Made by a program: the position numbers and the translations under genes. The notes below the pieces were generated by a model, which searched no databases, was not told the origin of the DNA, and worked only from the letters and a program-made list of their open reading frames with translations. From Agromyces larvae (lineage in GTDB: Bacteria > Actinomycetota > Actinomycetes > Actinomycetales > Microbacteriaceae): a stretch of 64,000 bases of DNA. The stretch covers positions 2,108,001-2,172,000 of the forward strand of contig NZ_CP094528.1 of NCBI RefSeq assembly GCF_022811705.1, written 5' to 3'. Numbering within the stretch: position 1 is the stretch's first letter; every line of letters begins with the position of its first letter. Shown here in pieces: positions 17,604-27,062 of the stretch.

Positions 17604-17917
17604 CCGTCCAGCCTAGATCCCGCCCCGTTCTCCCTCTCCCCCGCCCCGCCCTCTCCCCTTCGTCCTCCCCCTCGTCCTCCCGTCCGCTCCCGCGGATCGG
17701 GAATCCCCACGCGGCGCGCCGTGCGCCGGTCGGCGACGCGCCGAAAGTGCCGCCATCCTTCCTGATCGCGTGAATCTGGCGGTCGCGTGATGCTGGCAGT
17801 CGCGTGAAGCGGGTCGGTGGGGGCGACCACGTGGGATGCCTCGGCCGGGCGCCGCCCGGGCACGGCGAAGGGCCCCGATGCGACGCATCGGGGCCCTTCG
17901 CGCGATTGCGGCGAGGC
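17604..17917. other. Intergenic region between rplQ and truA
   Basis: No gene is supported. On the plus strand 17620-17700 is a pyrimidine tract rich in CCCTC, and 17766-17807 carries imperfect direct repeats of CTGGC(G/A)GTCGCGTGA. The rplQ terminator occupies the end. I see no obvious separate promoter for truA, so it may be read from upstream. Confidence 0.5.
17865..17901 (-). terminator. Terminator of the infA-rplQ (alpha) operon
   Basis: A perfect 18-bp stem (arms 17865-17882 and 17884-17901, GCGAAGGGCCCCGATGCG and its complement) with a minimal loop lies 16 bases past the rplQ stop. Confidence 0.85.
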
Positions 17918-18478
17918 TTACTTGGCCTCGGCGGCCTCGGCCTCCTCGGCGGGAGCCTCGGTCGACTCCTCGGATGCCTCCGCGCCGGCGGCCTCGTCGA
18001 CCGCGGCCTCGGCCTCGGTCACGACCTCGTCAGCGGCGGTCTCCTCGACCGGCGCCTCCTCGGCGGGAGCGGCGGGCGCCGAGGCTTCGGCCGGCTTCGC
18101 GGCGCGCTGCTTCTTCACGACCGGCTCGAGCACCAGCTCGATGACCGCCATGGGCGCGTTGTCGCCCTTGCGGTACCCGGTCTTGATGACGCGCGTGTAG
18201 CCGCCCTCGCGGTCGGCCACCTGCGGCGCGATCACGGTGAACAGCTCGTGCACGACGGCCTTGTCGCCGATGACGGCGAGCACGCGACGGCGCGCGTGCA
18301 GGTCGCCGCGCTTGGCGAACGTGATGAGACGCTCGGCCAGCGGACGCAGGCGCTTGGCCTTGGTCTCGGTGGTCGTGATGCGCTTGTGCGTGAACAGCGC
18401 CGCGGCGAGGTTCGCGAGGAGCAGGCGCTCGTGCGCGGGTCCGCCTCCGAGGCGGGGGCCCTTCGTGGGCTTCGGCAT
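17918..18478 (-). CDS. rplQ: 50S ribosomal protein L17
   Basis: 186 residues. Residues 1-120 are L17 ([72 protein letters not shown]). The remaining 65 residues form an Ala/Glu-rich acidic tail ([20 protein letters not shown]), longer than in most bacteria. It ends the alpha operon, 43 bp past rpoA, and a strong terminator follows. Confidence 0.96.
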   Translation of the reverse strand: MPKPTKGPRLGGGPAHERLLLANLAAALFTHKRITTTETKAKRLRPLAERLITFAKRGDLHARRRVLAVIGDKAVVHELFTVIAPQVADREGGYTRVIKTGYRKGDNAPMAVIELVLEPVVKKQRAAKPAEASAPAAPAEEAPVEETAADEVVTEAEAAVDEAAGAEASEESTEAPAEEAEAAEAK

Positions 18479-18521
18479 GGTTCGTTATCTCCAGTAGTGG
18501 GGGTTGGTGCGGCGCTCGGGC

Positions 18522-19508
18522 CTAGTTCTCGTCGTCGTAGCCCGTGTAGAAGTGGGCGCCGTCGAACCCGGGAACCGAGTCCTTCAGCGACAGGCCCATC
18601 TCGGTGAGCTTGTCCTTGACCTCATCGACCGACTTCTGGCCGAAGTTGCGGATGTTCATGAGCTGCGACTCGCTGAGGGCGACCAGCTCGGACACCGTGT
18701 TGATGCCCTCGCGCTTCAGGCAGTTGTACGAGCGCACCGACAGGTCGAGGTCTTCGATCGGGATCGAGAGCTCGCTCGACAGCACGGCGTCGACCGGAGC
18801 CGGGCCGATCTCGATGCCCTCGGCCGCGGTGTTCAGTTCGCGGGCGAGGCCGAACAGCTCGACGAGGGTGCGACCGGCCGACGCGATCGCGTCGCGCGGC
18901 GAGATCGCGGGCTTGGTCTCGACGTCGACCACGAGGCGGTCGAAGTCGGTGCGCTCGCCCGCACGGGTGGCCTCGACGCGGTAGGTGACCTTCAGCACCG
19001 GCGAGTAGATCGAGTCGACCGGGATCTGGCCGGCCTCGCTGTACTCGTTGCGGTTCTGCGACGCCGACACGTAGCCGCGGCCGCGCTCGATGGTCAGCTC
19101 GAGCTCGAGCTTCGCCGAGTCGTTGAGCGTCGCGATGACCAGCTCGGGGTTGTGCACCTCGACGCCGGCCGGAGCCGAGATGTCGGCCGCGGTGACCTCA
19201 CCGGCGCCCTGCTTGCGCAGGTAGGCGGTGATGGGCTCGTCGTGCTCGCTGGAGACGACCAGGTTCTTGATGTTGAGGATGATCTCAGTGACATCCTCTT
19301 TCACACCCGGGACGGTGGTGAACTCGTGGAGCACGCCGTCGATGCGGATGCTCGTCACGGCGGCGCCGGGGATCGACGAGAGCAGGGTGCGGCGGAGCGA
19401 GTTGCCGAGCGTGTAGCCGAAGCCGGGCTCGAGGGGCTCGATCACGAACCGCGAACGGAACTCCGAGATGTTCTCTTCGGTGAGCGTCGGGCGCTGTGCG
19501 ATCAGCAC
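18522..19508 (-). CDS. rpoA: DNA-directed RNA polymerase subunit alpha
   Basis: 328 residues. GTG at 19508 follows AAAGGAA and gives [21 protein letters not shown]; a longer in-frame reading lacks family support. The N-terminal assembly domain has [28 protein letters not shown]. The C-terminal domain (from about 245) has [19 protein letters not shown] and [14 protein letters not shown], which bind upstream DNA and activators. It lies between rpsK and rplQ; no rpsD gene is found between rpsK and rpoA. Confidence 0.98.
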   Translation of the reverse strand: MLIAQRPTLTEENISEFRSRFVIEPLEPGFGYTLGNSLRRTLLSSIPGAAVTSIRIDGVLHEFTTVPGVKEDVTEIILNIKNLVVSSEHDEPITAYLRKQGAGEVTAADISAPAGVEVHNPELVIATLNDSAKLELELTIERGRGYVSASQNRNEYSEAGQIPVDSIYSPVLKVTYRVEATRAGERTDFDRLVVDVETKPAISPRDAIASAGRTLVELFGLARELNTAAEGIEIGPAPVDAVLSSELSIPIEDLDLSVRSYNCLKREGINTVSELVALSESQLMNIRNFGQKSVDEVKDKLTEMGLSLKDSVPGFDGAHFYTGYDDEN

Positions 19509-19586
19509 GTTTGGATTCCTTTCGGCAGGGTGTCCGCTATATGACACCTGCGAGTACGGGGATCTTGAGTTATGAGAGAACGGATG

Positions 19587-19626
19587 CCCCGCGCGCGGCC
19601 GACACCGCGGCGTCGGCCGCGCGGGG
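19587..19626 (-). terminator. Strong hairpin between rpsK and rpoA
   Basis: CCCCGCGCGCGGCCGAC (19587-19603) pairs with GTCGGCCGCGCGGGG (19612-19626), with a two-base bulge. It lies just after the rpsK stop. It may cause partial termination or protect the mRNA end; no U tract is present. Confidence 0.5.
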
Positions 19627-19637
19627 GCGACGGAGCG

Positions 19638-20036
19638 TCAGACGCGGCGGCGCTTCGGCGGGCGGCAGCCGTTGTGCGCCTGCGGCGTCACGTCGTTGAT
19701 GCTGCCGACCTCGAGGCCCGCGGCCTGGAGCGAACGGATCGCGGTCTCGCGGCCCGAGCCGGGGCCCTTGACGAAGACGTCGACCTTCTTCATGCCGTGC
19801 TCCTGCGCCTGGCGGGCGGCCGACTCGGCGGCCAGCTGCGCGGCGAACGGCGTCGACTTGCGCGAACCCTTGAAGCCCACGCCACCCGACGAGGCCCAGC
19901 TGATCACGGCACCGTTCGTGTCGGTGATGGACACGATGGTGTTGTTGAACGTCGACTTGATGTGGGCCTGGCCCACGGCGATGTTCTTCTTTTCCTTCTT
20001 GCGCGGCTTGCGAGTAGCCGCCTTGGGTGCTGCCAT
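19638..20036 (-). CDS. rpsK: 30S ribosomal protein S11
   Basis: 132 residues. After a basic N-terminal stretch ([32 protein letters not shown]) come the S11 signatures [28 protein letters not shown] and [19 protein letters not shown], and the tail CRPPKRRRV. 32 bp after rpsM. Confidence 0.98.
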   Translation of the reverse strand: MAAPKAATRKPRKKEKKNIAVGQAHIKSTFNNTIVSITDTNGAVISWASSGGVGFKGSRKSTPFAAQLAAESAARQAQEHGMKKVDVFVKGPGSGRETAIRSLQAAGLEVGSINDVTPQAHNGCRPPKRRRV

Positions 20037-20068
20037 GTTCGAAATCTCCTAGATCTGGCGACGAGCGG

Positions 20069-20449
20069 TTACTTGCGGCCGGGCTTCTTCTTGCCGGCGA
20101 CGGTGCGCTTCGGACCCTTGCGGGTACGGGCGTTGGTCTTGGTGCGCTGACCGCGGACCGGGAGGCCGCGACGGTGGCGGATGCCCTCGTACGAGCCGAT
20201 CTCGACCTTGCGGCGGATGTCGGCGGCCACCTCGCGGCGGAGGTCGCCCTCGACCTTGTAGGTGCCCTCGATGTGGTCGCGCAGCGCGACCAGCTGGTCG
20301 TCGGTGAGGTCCTTGACCCGGATGTCACCGCTGATGCCGGTGGCCTTCAGAGTCTCGAGCGCGCGGGTGCGACCCACGCCGTAGATGTAGGTGAGAGCGA
20401 TCTCCACGCGCTTCTCGCGCGGAATGTCGACTCCTGCCAGACGTGCCAT
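20069..20449 (-). CDS. rpsM: 30S ribosomal protein S13
   Basis: 126 residues from the ATG at 20449 ([24 protein letters not shown]). [17 protein letters not shown] and the basic C-terminus [22 protein letters not shown] are S13 motifs at the subunit interface. The spacer to rpmJ is about 175 bp and contains a terminator-like hairpin plus a longer GCAATGCC/GGCATTGC palindrome (20485-20558), so rpsM may have its own promoter. Confidence 0.98.
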   Translation of the reverse strand: MARLAGVDIPREKRVEIALTYIYGVGRTRALETLKATGISGDIRVKDLTDDQLVALRDHIEGTYKVEGDLRREVAADIRRKVEIGSYEGIRHRRGLPVRGQRTKTNARTRKGPKRTVAGKKKPGRK

Positions 20450-20592
20450 ATCGGCGTTCTCCTGTGAGTGAGTGGAGGTGTGGAGCAATGCCGGTGCCCG
20501 GGCCTCCTCCCGAGGTGTCCTCCGCGGCCGCGTGGCGGCCGACGGATTCTGGCATTGCCGAGTGAGTGTTCAGTTGTGGAGCGTGCGCGAAC

Positions 20593-20618
20593 GCGGATGC
20601 CTCGTGCGGGGCATCCGC
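20593..20618 (-). terminator. Hairpin after rpmJ
   Basis: GCGGATGCC (20593-20601) pairs with GGCATCCGC (20610-20618), 8 bp past the rpmJ stop. Possible partial terminator separating infA-rpmJ from rpsM onward. Confidence 0.5.
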
Positions 20619-20625
20619 TCGGCGA

Positions 20626-20739
20626 CTAGCCCTGGCGCTGCTTGTGGCGCGGGTTCTCGCAGATGACCATCACGCGGCCGTGGCGGCGGATGACCTTGCA
20701 CTTGTCGCAGATGCGCTTGACGCTGGGGTTGACCTTCAC
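20626..20739 (-). CDS. rpmJ: 50S ribosomal protein L36
   Basis: A 37-residue gene. Translation from the GTG at 20739 gives [19 protein letters not shown] followed by [18 protein letters not shown]. The CxxC, C and H positions form the zinc site of the zinc-binding L36 form. AAGGA lies upstream of the GTG. It follows infA and precedes rpsM. Confidence 0.95.
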   Translation of the reverse strand: MKVNPSVKRICDKCKVIRRHGRVMVICENPRHKQRQG

Positions 20740-20810
20740 AGTCGTGGTTCCTTACTTCGCTGTCCTCGTGCCCACGGGTTTCCGCGGGCCGTTACTTTCC
20801 GACAGACCTG

Positions 20811-21032
20811 TTACCGGTAGCGGTAGATGATGCGGCCTCGGGTGAGGTCGTACGGGCTGAGCTCGACGACCACACGGTCTTCGGGCAGGATGCGGATGTA
20901 GTGCTGCCGCATCTTTCCGGAGATGTGGGCCAGGACCTTGTGGCCGTTGGTCAACTCGACGCGGAACATAGCGTTCGGGAGCGCCTCGATGACCGAACCT
21001 TCGATCTCGATGACACCGTCTTTCTTGGCCAT
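20811..21032 (-). CDS. infA: Translation initiation factor IF-1
   Basis: 73 residues, the standard length: [20 protein letters not shown], then [40 protein letters not shown] and the end RIIYRYR, an S1-type OB fold that occupies the ribosomal A site during initiation. First gene of the infA-rpmJ-rpsM-rpsK-rpoA-rplQ cluster. Confidence 0.98.
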   Translation of the reverse strand: MAKKDGVIEIEGSVIEALPNAMFRVELTNGHKVLAHISGKMRQHYIRILPEDRVVVELSPYDLTRGRIIYRYR

Positions 21033-21140
21033 AGCCTCACTATCGCTCGGTGGGTACAGGTTGTCGGTCGTGCGATGATGGATGCACCTGCGGCGCCCCG
21101 AGAGGCATGCCGAAGCTGGCGTGCAACACACCAAGGGTCT

Positions 21141-21146
21141 ACTATA
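21141..21146 (-). promoter_or_regulatory. Probable -10 box of infA
   Basis: TATAGT on the minus strand, inside an unusually AT-rich patch (CATATAGTAGACCC). Transcription would start near 21134, about 100 nt before infA. No convincing -35 is seen. Confidence 0.5.
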
Positions 21147-21202
21147 TGCGATCCGGCTGCGAATCGCCAGCCGAGGGCTTCGTTCGCCCCCTCCGCCGCC
21201 CT

Positions 21203-22363
21203 TCAGCGGGCCCGCTGATCGGCCTGCGCCCCGGCCACGATCGCCACGAGCGGGTCGAAGAGCGGATGCCCCGACTCGATGCCCGTCACCTCGCGGACGA
21301 CCTCGGGCGCGGCATCCGATCGCAGGAGCGCCTGCAGGTCGACCGCCTCGGCGTCGGCCGCGACGTCGAAGCGCAACGCCGCCGCGACCGCGTCGAGCAG
21401 CCCCGCCACGGGCATGCCGCGCTCGACGAGCTCCGCCGCCGGCCCGATGAACCGCTCCGAACGGGAGAGCTTGCGCAACGGCTGCCGCCCGACGCGTTCG
21501 ACCGTGTCGGGAAGCTCGGGATTGCGGAATCGCTCGAGGATGCGCGCGCGGTAGGCCGCCTGCTCGGCCTCGTCGAGGCCGTGCTTGGCGACCACGAGGG
21601 CGGAGGTCTCGGTCAGCGCGCGTTCCACGCCCGCCGCGACCTCGGCGTCGGCGAGCGCATCGCTGATGCGCTCGTACCCCAGCAGGTGGCCGAGGTAGGC
21701 GGTGGCGGCGTGGCCGGTGTTCACCGTGAAGAGCTTGCGCTCGATGTACGGCGCCAGGTCGTCGACGAAGTGCGCGCCCGGGATCTCGGGCGGCGCGTCG
21801 CCGAACGGCGGGCGCTCGATCGCCCACTCGAAGAACGTCTCGACGATGACGTCCAGCCCGGTCTCGGCCGGCTGGCCCGGCACGATGCGGTCGACCGCGG
21901 TGTTCGCGAAGATCGCCCGGTGCGCGAGCGTCGGCCACTCCTCGGCGCCGGCGAGCGCGGCGATCTCGTCGCGCAGCAGGTCGGTGGCGTTGATCGCGTT
22001 CTCGCAGGCCATCACGATGAGCGGCGGCAGGTCGCCGGGCCGCGCGCGCAGCGCGTCGAGCAGGTGCGGCGCGATGAACCGCAGCACCCGCGGCCCGACC
22101 GCGGTGGTCGCCACGTCGGCGGTGGTGAGCTCGGCGACCAGGCCCGGGGCATCCGCCGCACTGTCGATCGCGCGGAACCGCTCGACGATCCGGTCGCGCC
22201 CGCCCGGCCCGACCTCGTGCACGACGTACCGGTCGGCCGCCTGGAGCCGACCGATCAGGGCGGCGTCGACGTCGGCGAACACCACCTCGTAGCCGGCGTC
22301 GTGCAGCAGCAGCCCGACGAATCCGCGGCCGATGTTGCCGGCGCCGAAGTGCACGGCCTTCAT
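21203..22363 (-). CDS. mtlD: Mannitol-1-phosphate 5-dehydrogenase
   Basis: 386 residues. [20 protein letters not shown] is the NAD-binding loop at the N-terminus; [41 protein letters not shown] and YLGHLLGY are MtlD family blocks, with the catalytic lysine expected in ERKLFTVN. It oxidises mannitol-1-phosphate to fructose-6-phosphate. The start codon overlaps the stop of the IIA gene by one base. It ends the mannitol PTS operon and is convergent with nothing: infA reads away in the same direction after about 170 bp. Confidence 0.95.
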   Translation of the reverse strand: MKAVHFGAGNIGRGFVGLLLHDAGYEVVFADVDAALIGRLQAADRYVVHEVGPGGRDRIVERFRAIDSAADAPGLVAELTTADVATTAVGPRVLRFIAPHLLDALRARPGDLPPLIVMACENAINATDLLRDEIAALAGAEEWPTLAHRAIFANTAVDRIVPGQPAETGLDVIVETFFEWAIERPPFGDAPPEIPGAHFVDDLAPYIERKLFTVNTGHAATAYLGHLLGYERISDALADAEVAAGVERALTETSALVVAKHGLDEAEQAAYRARILERFRNPELPDTVERVGRQPLRKLSRSERFIGPAAELVERGMPVAGLLDAVAAALRFDVAADAEAVDLQALLRSDAAPEVVREVTGIESGHPLFDPLVAIVAGAQADQRAR

Positions 22364-22800
22364 CAGCCGTTGACCTCCGACAGCAGCGCGACGAGTTCGT
22401 CGGCCGACGCGGCGCCGAGCAGTCTCTGCACCTCGTCCTCGTCCGAGAAGATGATCGCGATGCGCGACAGGATCTCGAGGTGCTCGTCGCCGACGCCCGC
22501 GATGCCGACGACGAACCGCACCGGCTCGCCGCCCCAGTCGATCGGCTCCTCGTAGCGCACGAACGACAGCGCCGAGCGCACGATCGAATCCTTCGCCTCG
22601 TTCGTGCCGTGCGGGATGGCCAGGCCGTTGCCCATGAACGTCGACACGGTCTGCTCGCGTTCGAGCATCGCATCGACGTAGTCGGGGCGCACCGCGCCCG
22701 CCTCGACGAGGATGCGGCCCGCTTCGCGGATCGCCGCCTCGCGGTGCTCGGCCCGTGCGACGATGCGCACGTCCCCCGGCGCCAGAATCGCCTCGGTCAT
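22363..22800 (-). CDS. mtlF: PTS mannitol-type EIIA component
   Basis: 145 residues. The phosphorylated histidine is in [16 protein letters not shown] (near residue 62), the PTS EIIA type 2 (mannitol/fructose) motif. The remaining protein fits a single IIA domain: [18 protein letters not shown] at the start and [22 protein letters not shown] later. It passes phosphate from HPr to the IIB domain of the adjacent permease. A hairpin separates it from mtlA. Confidence 0.93.
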   Translation of the reverse strand: MTEAILAPGDVRIVARAEHREAAIREAGRILVEAGAVRPDYVDAMLEREQTVSTFMGNGLAIPHGTNEAKDSIVRSALSFVRYEEPIDWGGEPVRFVVGIAGVGDEHLEILSRIAIIFSDEDEVQRLLGAASADELVALLSEVNG

Positions 22801-22845
22801 GTCAGGTCCTTTCGTGAGCGGGTGGTGCGGTCGAACGGGTGGTGC

Positions 22846-22882
22846 GGATGCCCCGGGCGCTCCCCCTGCGCCCGAGGCATCC
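22846..22882 (-). terminator. Hairpin between mtlA and mtlF
   Basis: GGATGCCCCGGGCGC (22846-22860) pairs with GCGCCCGAGGCATCC (22868-22882) with one mismatch. Inside an operon it may lower downstream expression or stabilise the mtlA message. Confidence 0.55.
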
Positions 22883-22903
22883 AGCCGGTGCGAACGGAAC
22901 CGC

Positions 22904-24463
22904 TCAGCGGTCCTTCTCCGACCTGAGCAGGTCGACGACCTCGTCGTACTTCGGCGAGTTCATGAAGTTGTCGACCGACATGTGCAGCGCGTCGGGCGTC
23001 TTCTGGCGGGCCCGGTCGGTGAGCTGGTTCTGCGTGATCACCAGGTCGGCCGAGTCATCCAGTGCGGCGATCGCCTTGTTGACCACCGTGACGCCCTCGA
23101 TGCCCGCCTTGGAGATCTTGTTCCGCAGCACGCTCGCGCCCATCGCCGACGAGCCCATGCCCGCGTCGCACGCGAACACGATGTGCTCGATCGGCTTGCG
23201 CTCGAGCGTGGCGGCCGCGACGACCCCTGCGTTCTCGACGTCCTCCATGCCCTCGGCGCGCAGACCCTCGAGGTAGTCGGACTGCTTGCCCTTGGCGGCT
23301 TCGGTGCGCGAGATCGCGGCGCCGAACGTGTCGCTGCCCGCGGCCTCGGCCGCGAGATCCCGCTTGCGCGAGGCGCGCAGGATCACCGCGGCGATCACGA
23401 ACGTGACCGCCGCCGACAGGATGACCGACAGGATCACCGCCACGTACGCCCCCGGCGCGGTCTGGGCGAGCACCGCGATGATGCTGCCGGGCGCGGCCGG
23501 CGCCCTGAGCGCACCGCCGAGCAGCATGTTCGTGGTGACGCCGGTCATGCCGCCGGCGATGAGCGCGACGATCAGCACCGGCTTCATCAGCGCGTACGGG
23601 AAGTACACCTCGTGGATGCCGCCGAAGAACTGGATGACCGCCGCACCGGGCGCCGACGCGCGCGCCGCGCCGATGCCGAACAGCGTGAACGCCAGCAGCA
23701 GCCCCACACCAGGACCAGGGTTCGCCTCGAGCAGGAACAGGATCGACTGGCCGCTGTCGGCGGCCTCCTGCGTGCCGAGCGGCGTGAGCACGCCGTGGTT
23801 GATCGCGTTGTTCAGGAAGAACACCTTCGCCGGCTCGATGATGATGCTCGTCAGCGGCAGCAGGTTCGTCTCGACGAGCCAGTTCACGGCGTTGCCGAGC
23901 ACCGTCATGATGCCGTTGACCACCCACGCGATGGGGTAGAATCCGACGACCGCCATGACGAAGCCCCAGATGCCCGCCGAGAACATGTTCACGAGCATCT
24001 CGAAGCCGGCCCTGATCTTGCCGTCCCACAGCTTGTCGAGCCACTTCATCGTGTACGCGGCGAGCGGGGCCATGATCATCGCGCCGATGAACATGTGCAC
24101 GTAGCCGAGGGGCGCCTCGCCCTCGGGCAGCGTCGCGTTGAACTGGTCGACCAGGTGGTCGGAGCCGACGATCGCGCCCATGACCGCGATCGCGGCCACG
24201 ACCCCGCCGCGCACCTGGTACACCATGTGGCCGCCGGTGTAGGCGATCAGGATCGGCAGCAGGTAGTGGATCATCGGGCCGACCAGGGTGGCCAGGTCGG
24301 CGTTCGGGGTCCACCCGACGTCGATGAAGAACGCCGTGATGATGCCCCAGGCGATGAGCGCGGGGATGTTCGGCATGATCATGCCGCTGAGGAAGGTGCC
24401 GAACCGCTGGACGGCGACGCGGACTCCCCCGGGCCGCTTCGCCGTGTCGGACGTCGTTGTCAT
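22904..24463 (-). CDS. mtlA: PTS mannitol transporter EIICB
   Basis: 519 residues. The IIC membrane domain (about 1-350) starts VAVQRFGTFLSGMIMPNIPALIAWGIITAFF and includes the GIxE loop as FFGGIHEVYFPYALMKPVLI. The IIB domain follows, with the phosphorylated cysteine in HIVFACDAGMGSSAMGASVL (about residue 433). No IIA domain is fused; it is the separate mtlF. Substrate assignment to mannitol rests on MtlA-like sequence and on the linked mtlD. Confidence 0.95.
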   Translation of the reverse strand: MTTTSDTAKRPGGVRVAVQRFGTFLSGMIMPNIPALIAWGIITAFFIDVGWTPNADLATLVGPMIHYLLPILIAYTGGHMVYQVRGGVVAAIAVMGAIVGSDHLVDQFNATLPEGEAPLGYVHMFIGAMIMAPLAAYTMKWLDKLWDGKIRAGFEMLVNMFSAGIWGFVMAVVGFYPIAWVVNGIMTVLGNAVNWLVETNLLPLTSIIIEPAKVFFLNNAINHGVLTPLGTQEAADSGQSILFLLEANPGPGVGLLLAFTLFGIGAARASAPGAAVIQFFGGIHEVYFPYALMKPVLIVALIAGGMTGVTTNMLLGGALRAPAAPGSIIAVLAQTAPGAYVAVILSVILSAAVTFVIAAVILRASRKRDLAAEAAGSDTFGAAISRTEAAKGKQSDYLEGLRAEGMEDVENAGVVAAATLERKPIEHIVFACDAGMGSSAMGASVLRNKISKAGIEGVTVVNKAIAALDDSADLVITQNQLTDRARQKTPDALHMSVDNFMNSPKYDEVVDLLRSEKDR

Positions 24464-24490
24464 GGCTGGAGCCTCTCGTTCGGATGCGGA

Positions 24491-26170
24491 TCAGGGCGCG
24501 GTCTCGCGCGCCCCGACGGTGGCGGCGGCCGTGGCGGCCGCATGCTTGGCTTCGGCCGCTCCCTCAGCGGCCAGGGCCGCCTCGGCGATCGCGCGTGCGT
24601 CGTCGAGGCCGTACCGCGCGAGGGAGGCGCGGACGTCTGCGAGTGCCGATGGGGACATCGACAGGCTGGTGGCGCCGAGGCCGACGAGGACCACGGCGAG
24701 GAGCGGGTCGGCGGCGGCTTCGCCGCAGATGCCGACGGGCTTGCCGAGCGCGCCGCCTGCGGCGCCGACCTCGGCGATGAGCTTCAGCACGGCCGGATGC
24801 CACGGGCTCTGCAGGTTCGCGACCGTGCCGAGGAGCCGGTCGGCCGCCATCGTGTACTGGGTGAGGTCGTTGGTGCCGATCGAGGCGAAGTCGCTCGCGG
24901 CGAGCACCCGGTCGGCGATGAGCGCGGCCGAGGGGGTCTCGACCATGACGCCGGCGACGGCGATGCCGAGTTCCCGCGCGAGGGCGACGAAGTAGCGGGT
25001 CTCCTCGACGGTCGCGATCATGGGCGCCATCACCCAGACCTCGGCGTCGGTCGCGGCATCCGCGGCGGCGAGCGCGGTGAGCTGCTCGCGCAGGATGACC
25101 TCGGAGCTGCGCAGCGCGCGGATGCCCCGCAGCCCGAGCGCGGGGTTCTCCTCGTCGGCGGCGTTCAGGAACGACAGCGGCTTGTCGGCGCCGGCGTCGA
25201 GCACGCGCACCACGACCTTCTTGCCGGCGAACGCGGTGAGCAGTCGGGTGTACTGCTCCTGCTGCTCGGTGATGCTCGGCGCCCGGTCGGCGTCGAGGAA
25301 GAGGAACTCGGTTCGGAACAGCCCGACCCCTTCGGCGCCGAGTCGCAACGCCTCGGCGGCGCCGTCGGCGGAGCCGAGGTTCGCCAGCAGCGGCACCGGC
25401 GTGCCGTCGGCGAGCGCCCCCGGAGTCACGGGCGCGGCGGCGACGCGCTGGCGCTCGGCGATGCGTTCGCGGGCCTCGGCGGCCTGCACGGCGGTGGGGT
25501 CGGCGACGACGAGGTTGCGCTCGGCGTCGACGATGACGGAGTCGCCGTCGGCGAGCTCGGATGCTCCGGCGGCGCCCACGACCGCGACGATCGACTTCTC
25601 GCGCGCGAGGATCGCGGTGTGCGAGGTCGGGCCGCCGTCGATCGTGACGAGTCCGAGGACCTGGTCGAGGTCGAGGGTCGCGGTGTCGGCCGGCGCGAGG
25701 TCGCGGGCGACGAGCACGAACGGATGCCCCGGATTCGGCACCCCCGGCGCGGGCACCTTGAGCAGGTCGGCGACGACCCGCTGCGAGACGTCGTCGAGAT
25801 CGGCGGCGCGTTCGCCGAGGTATCCGCCCATGCCTTCGAGGAGTTCGCGGAACGCGGCGAACGCCTCGAATACGGCGCGCTCGGCGGTCTTGCCCTGCGC
25901 GAGCCGCTGCACGATGTCGTCGGCGAGGGTCGGGTCGTTCGCCATCAGCGCCTGCGCCTCGAGCACGTCCTTCGCCTGCCCGCCCGCGATCCCGCCGCGC
26001 CGCTGCAGCTCGGCTGCGACGACCGACAGCGAGGCGCGGGCGCGCTCCTCCTCACGGGCCGGGTCGAGATGGCTCGGTCGGTCGACCGGCTCGGGCAGTC
26101 GCTCGGCCATCCTGACGACCGTGCCGAGCGCGACCCCCTGGCCGATGCCGGTCCCTGCGATCTCCTTCAC
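24491..26170 (-). CDS. ptsI: PTS enzyme I (phosphoenolpyruvate--protein phosphotransferase)
   Basis: 559 residues. The active histidine is in TIDGGPTSHTAILARE (near residue 180). The PEP-binding domain has GLFRTEFLFLD, DAGADKPLSFL, GTNDLTQYTMAADR and the cysteine motif GICGEAAADP. It starts the PTS phosphate chain: PEP to EI to HPr. EI and HPr are general components, so their place inside a mannitol operon is notable. The last 30 residues are an Ala-rich tail. It lies 27 bp before mtlA and 39 bp after ptsH. Confidence 0.95.
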   Translation of the reverse strand: MKEIAGTGIGQGVALGTVVRMAERLPEPVDRPSHLDPAREEERARASLSVVAAELQRRGGIAGGQAKDVLEAQALMANDPTLADDIVQRLAQGKTAERAVFEAFAAFRELLEGMGGYLGERAADLDDVSQRVVADLLKVPAPGVPNPGHPFVLVARDLAPADTATLDLDQVLGLVTIDGGPTSHTAILAREKSIVAVVGAAGASELADGDSVIVDAERNLVVADPTAVQAAEARERIAERQRVAAAPVTPGALADGTPVPLLANLGSADGAAEALRLGAEGVGLFRTEFLFLDADRAPSITEQQEQYTRLLTAFAGKKVVVRVLDAGADKPLSFLNAADEENPALGLRGIRALRSSEVILREQLTALAAADAATDAEVWVMAPMIATVEETRYFVALARELGIAVAGVMVETPSAALIADRVLAASDFASIGTNDLTQYTMAADRLLGTVANLQSPWHPAVLKLIAEVGAAGGALGKPVGICGEAAADPLLAVVLVGLGATSLSMSPSALADVRASLARYGLDDARAIAEAALAAEGAAEAKHAAATAAATVGARETAP

Positions 26171-26209
26171 GCTGCCCTCCCCCTCGAATCGACGGGAACG
26201 GGACGCCGC

Positions 26210-26476
26210 TCAGCCGTCGTGATCGGTGCTGAGCAGCTCGACGAGCGCGTCGAGCACCGCCTGCTCGTCTCCGCCGTCGACCGCGAGCGTGACCTCGTCG
26301 CCGTGGTCGATGCCCTGTGCGATGACGGAGAGGATGCTGGCCGCGTTGACGGGCGATTTGCCCGCCTTGGCGATGGTGACACTCGCCCCCGATGCGACGA
26401 CGGCCTCGGTGAAGAGCTTGGCCGGCCTGGCATGCAGGCCGTGGGTCGATCCGATCCGAACTGTCCGCTCTGCCAT
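26210..26476 (-). CDS. ptsH: Phosphocarrier protein HPr
   Basis: 88 residues. The phosphohistidine is in IGSTHGLHARPAKLF (His at about 15), and the KSPVNAASILSVIAQGIDHGD segment covers the regulatory-serine region: a serine is present in SILSV, so HPr kinase-type control cannot be excluded on sequence alone. First gene of the ptsH-ptsI-mtlA-mtlF-mtlD run. Confidence 0.95.
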   Translation of the reverse strand: MAERTVRIGSTHGLHARPAKLFTEAVVASGASVTIAKAGKSPVNAASILSVIAQGIDHGDEVTLAVDGGDEQAVLDALVELLSTDHDG

Positions 26477-26561
26477 GATTCCGGTTCCCGTCGCTGGTGT
26501 CCGTTCCCTCGTTCACCATATCGGCCGGTGGCGCCGATCGACATGGTCGCGCGCCCGCGGG

Positions 26562-26873
26562 TCACGACCCGGCTCCGGCGTGCGTGGTGAGGGCGAGGTC
26601 GAGTGCGGTCGCGCCGTCGTCGTGCGCGGCGCCGTCGGGCAGCATCGCGAGCGCGACGGATGCCTCGTCGGCGATCCGCCGCAGCTCGTCGAGCCGTTCG
26701 GCGAGGTGCGCTCCGACGAGCAGCACGTCGGCGTCGGCGATTGCCTCGGCCAGGAGCGCCTCGCTCGCGGCGCGCGCGTCGACGTCGAGCCCGCGCTCGG
26801 CGGCGAGGCGCCGGACGCGCAAGGCGACGAAGGTGCTCGACGCACCGGCTCCGCAGACCACGATGACGCGCAT
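26562..26873 (-). CDS. PTS IIB-like protein (lactose/cellobiose or galactitol type)
   Basis: 103 residues. It begins MRVIVVCGAGASSTFVALRV, a phosphate-binding loop with the cysteine in CGAGASS, the IIB pattern of lactose/cellobiose-type permeases. The rest alternates as a small Rossmann-like domain (ADVLLVGAHLAERLDELRRIA). No matching IIC is present in the window. It is upstream of ptsH on the same strand (85 bp gap) and divergent from the BglG-type regulator (190 bp), so it may act in signalling to that regulator instead of transport; this is inference. Confidence 0.75.
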   Translation of the reverse strand: MRVIVVCGAGASSTFVALRVRRLAAERGLDVDARAASEALLAEAIADADVLLVGAHLAERLDELRRIADEASVALAMLPDGAAHDDGATALDLALTTHAGAGS

Positions 26874-27050
26874 CGTCCGCCTCCTTCGCCGGTCGTTCGC
26901 AGCCGACCGCCCGGTCGCCGTCGTCCTCGGGGCGGCGGGTGCCGCCCGGTTCCGATCCTGCTCCCGTCGGTCGTCCGCGCGCCATCCCGATCCGCTTCCG
27001 GCCCCCCGGAAATCGGCTCGGGATGTCCCGCCCGGCGCCGCGCACGATGG

Positions 27051-27056
27051 AAGACT
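27051..27056 (+). promoter_or_regulatory. Putative -10 box for a leaderless regulator transcript
   Basis: AAGACT ends 6 nt before the GTG at 27063, the same spacing as at coaA and at the methyltransferase gene. No ribosome binding site is visible. Confidence 0.4.
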
Positions 27057-27062
27057 GGCGGG

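Noticed and set aside
22712..26590. Plus-strand open frame of about 1290 codons across the PTS genes
   Set aside because: It is the antisense of ptsH, ptsI, mtlA and mtlF; the composition is Arg/Asp/Glu/Gly-rich nonsense of the kind high-GC third positions create, with no start signal or family motif.
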